A stretch of DNA of 6,893 bases. Source: Lachnospiraceae bacterium UBA3689. Lineage in GTDB: Bacteria; Bacillota; Clostridia; Lachnospirales; Lachnospiraceae. Position 1 is the first letter of the stretch; each line of letters opens with the position of its first letter. Under the pieces are notes generated by a model, which saw only the letters and a list, made by a program, of their open reading frames with translations, ran no database searches and was not told where the DNA came from. The translations under genes were made by a program, and so were the position numbers. Positions 6,467-6,893 of this stretch are shown here, piece by piece. The stretch is from the NCBI GenBank assembly GCA_002371465.1, contig DFIU01000009.1, positions 1-6,893 on the forward strand. The letters are read 5' to 3'.

Positions 6467-6506
6467 GCAGCAGAGTTTGCCAGATCATGAGGGAAAGCTC
6501 TGCTGC
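6467..6506 (-). repeat. Long imperfect hairpin between secreted-protein remnant and ABC operon
   Basis: GCAGCAGAGTTTGCC (6467-6481) and GGAAAGCTCTGCTGC (6492-6506) form a 15-bp stem. It has nine perfect outer pairs and two inner mismatches, around a 10-nt loop. On the minus strand it lies 22 nt after the stop of the upstream gene and 34 nt before the permease start, with no T run following. It is therefore more likely a transcript-stabilising or partial attenuating structure than a full terminator. On the plus strand T residues follow only after a 9-nt gap. Confidence 0.6.
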
Positions 6507-6527
6507 TCTCCTTGGTTTTTTAGAAAA

Positions 6528-6893
6528 TCAAACAATTGTTACAGAGCCTCTTCCTGTTGAATCAGGGCTCCATACACCAGATACGAGACCTCTTCCGCCA
6601 TAGCTTCGCATATTTAACCAAGTTAAAACATGCCCATTGACTTTATCGCCGTGTTCATAAATCATATTTGTAATGAGGTATGCTCTTCCCGTTCTGAGCG
6701 TCACAGTACCAGCAACAGTTTTATTAGCAGGTTTTCCATTTACATTGCAATAAGTTCTGACTTCGATTCTTCCAGTAGGAGAGATCTTCGGTTTTACATA
6801 AACCTTGCTTGAATTTGTCTTTTCATAATGAGCAGTGGTGTGCCAACTAATTCCGTTAGTAGAATTATCCTGAATTATTCACGAAGCATGGAT
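6528..6893 (-). pseudogene. C-terminal part of a small secreted-type protein, interrupted by in-frame TGA (partial)
   Basis: On the minus strand a clean reading frame of 116 codons runs from 6878 to the TGA stop at 6528-6530. It has no ATG, GTG or TTG before its two internal methionines (MIYEH and MRSYGG), so it cannot start in the window. An in-frame TGA occurs at 6879-6881, with I-H-A-S before it at the window edge. The product is beta-rich, glycine-rich and polar, with KVYVKPKIS, GRIEVRTY, VAGTVTLRTGRAYL and SGVWSPDS near the end. This looks like a small exported protein and, tentatively from memory, like DUF2712-type proteins; I could not verify that. IHAS just before the TGA could be the end of a signal peptide, which would place the break at or near the cleavage site. 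Alternatives are a frameshift beyond the edge or an assembly error. It lies 95 nt upstream of the ABC operon on the same strand. Confidence 0.6.

Noticed and set aside
6459..6488. Nine-codon minus-strand open frame (MIWQTLLPG) inside the hairpin ahead of the permease, a possible leader peptide
   Set aside because: The nearest Shine-Dalgarno-like AAGGAG is about 19 nt away, too far, and the peptide has no run of regulatory codons.
6467..6520. Hairpin followed by T residues on the plus strand, read as a plus-strand terminator
   Set aside because: No plus-strand gene precedes it and the T run starts 9 nt after the stem, so a plus-strand terminator role is not supported.
6630..6812. A 60-codon plus-strand open frame near the right edge
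   Set aside because: It is antisense to the longer secreted-protein frame, which has far more protein-like composition.
1..6893. CRISPR array, insertion sequence or attachment site
   Set aside because: I see no regularly spaced repeats, no transposase coding sequence and no direct repeat of the tRNA 3' end elsewhere in the window.

Overview
The window looks like a low-to-mid GC Firmicute of class Clostridia, most likely Lachnospiraceae or a close relative. This is an inference from the strong AGGAGG-type ribosome binding sites, the form of the 23S 3' end, the clostridial secondary-alcohol dehydrogenase, the VSGN-type linker in the carboxypeptidase and the style of the ABC operon. No taxonomic marker is complete here.

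Layout. Positions 1-222 are the tail of an rRNA operon: the last ~20 bases of 23S rRNA, a spacer with a probable processing arm, tRNA-Ala(UGC) and an intrinsic terminator, with no 5S rRNA in between. A leader of about 340 bp (223-561) holds a candidate sigma-A promoter, two dyads and a hairpin, and leads into a secreted, membrane-anchored D-Ala-D-Ala carboxypeptidase (562-1905, +). A shared hairpin terminator (1937-1984) separates it from a convergent NADP-type, zinc-dependent secondary alcohol dehydrogenase (2082-3143, -), which has its own near-consensus promoter. Next comes a tightly overlapping four-gene minus-strand operon (6432 down to 3311): two ABC-2 type permeases, a BcrA-like ATPase and a membrane-anchored accessory protein, closed by a strong terminator at 3264-3295. 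Upstream of it, on the same strand and running to the window edge, is the C-terminal part of a small secreted-type protein interrupted by an in-frame TGA.

How the parts fit. The first half is mostly housekeeping: translation RNA, peptidoglycan trimming and fermentative redox balance. The second half is accessory in character and visibly more AT-rich than the carboxypeptidase and dehydrogenase genes. A BcrA/LanF-type ATPase with two dissimilar permeases, a single-pass extracytoplasmic accessory protein and an adjacent small secreted protein suggests a peptide export, sensing or self-protection cassette. The substrate cannot be read from the sequence. This operon and its damaged upstream partner are the most interesting part of the window.
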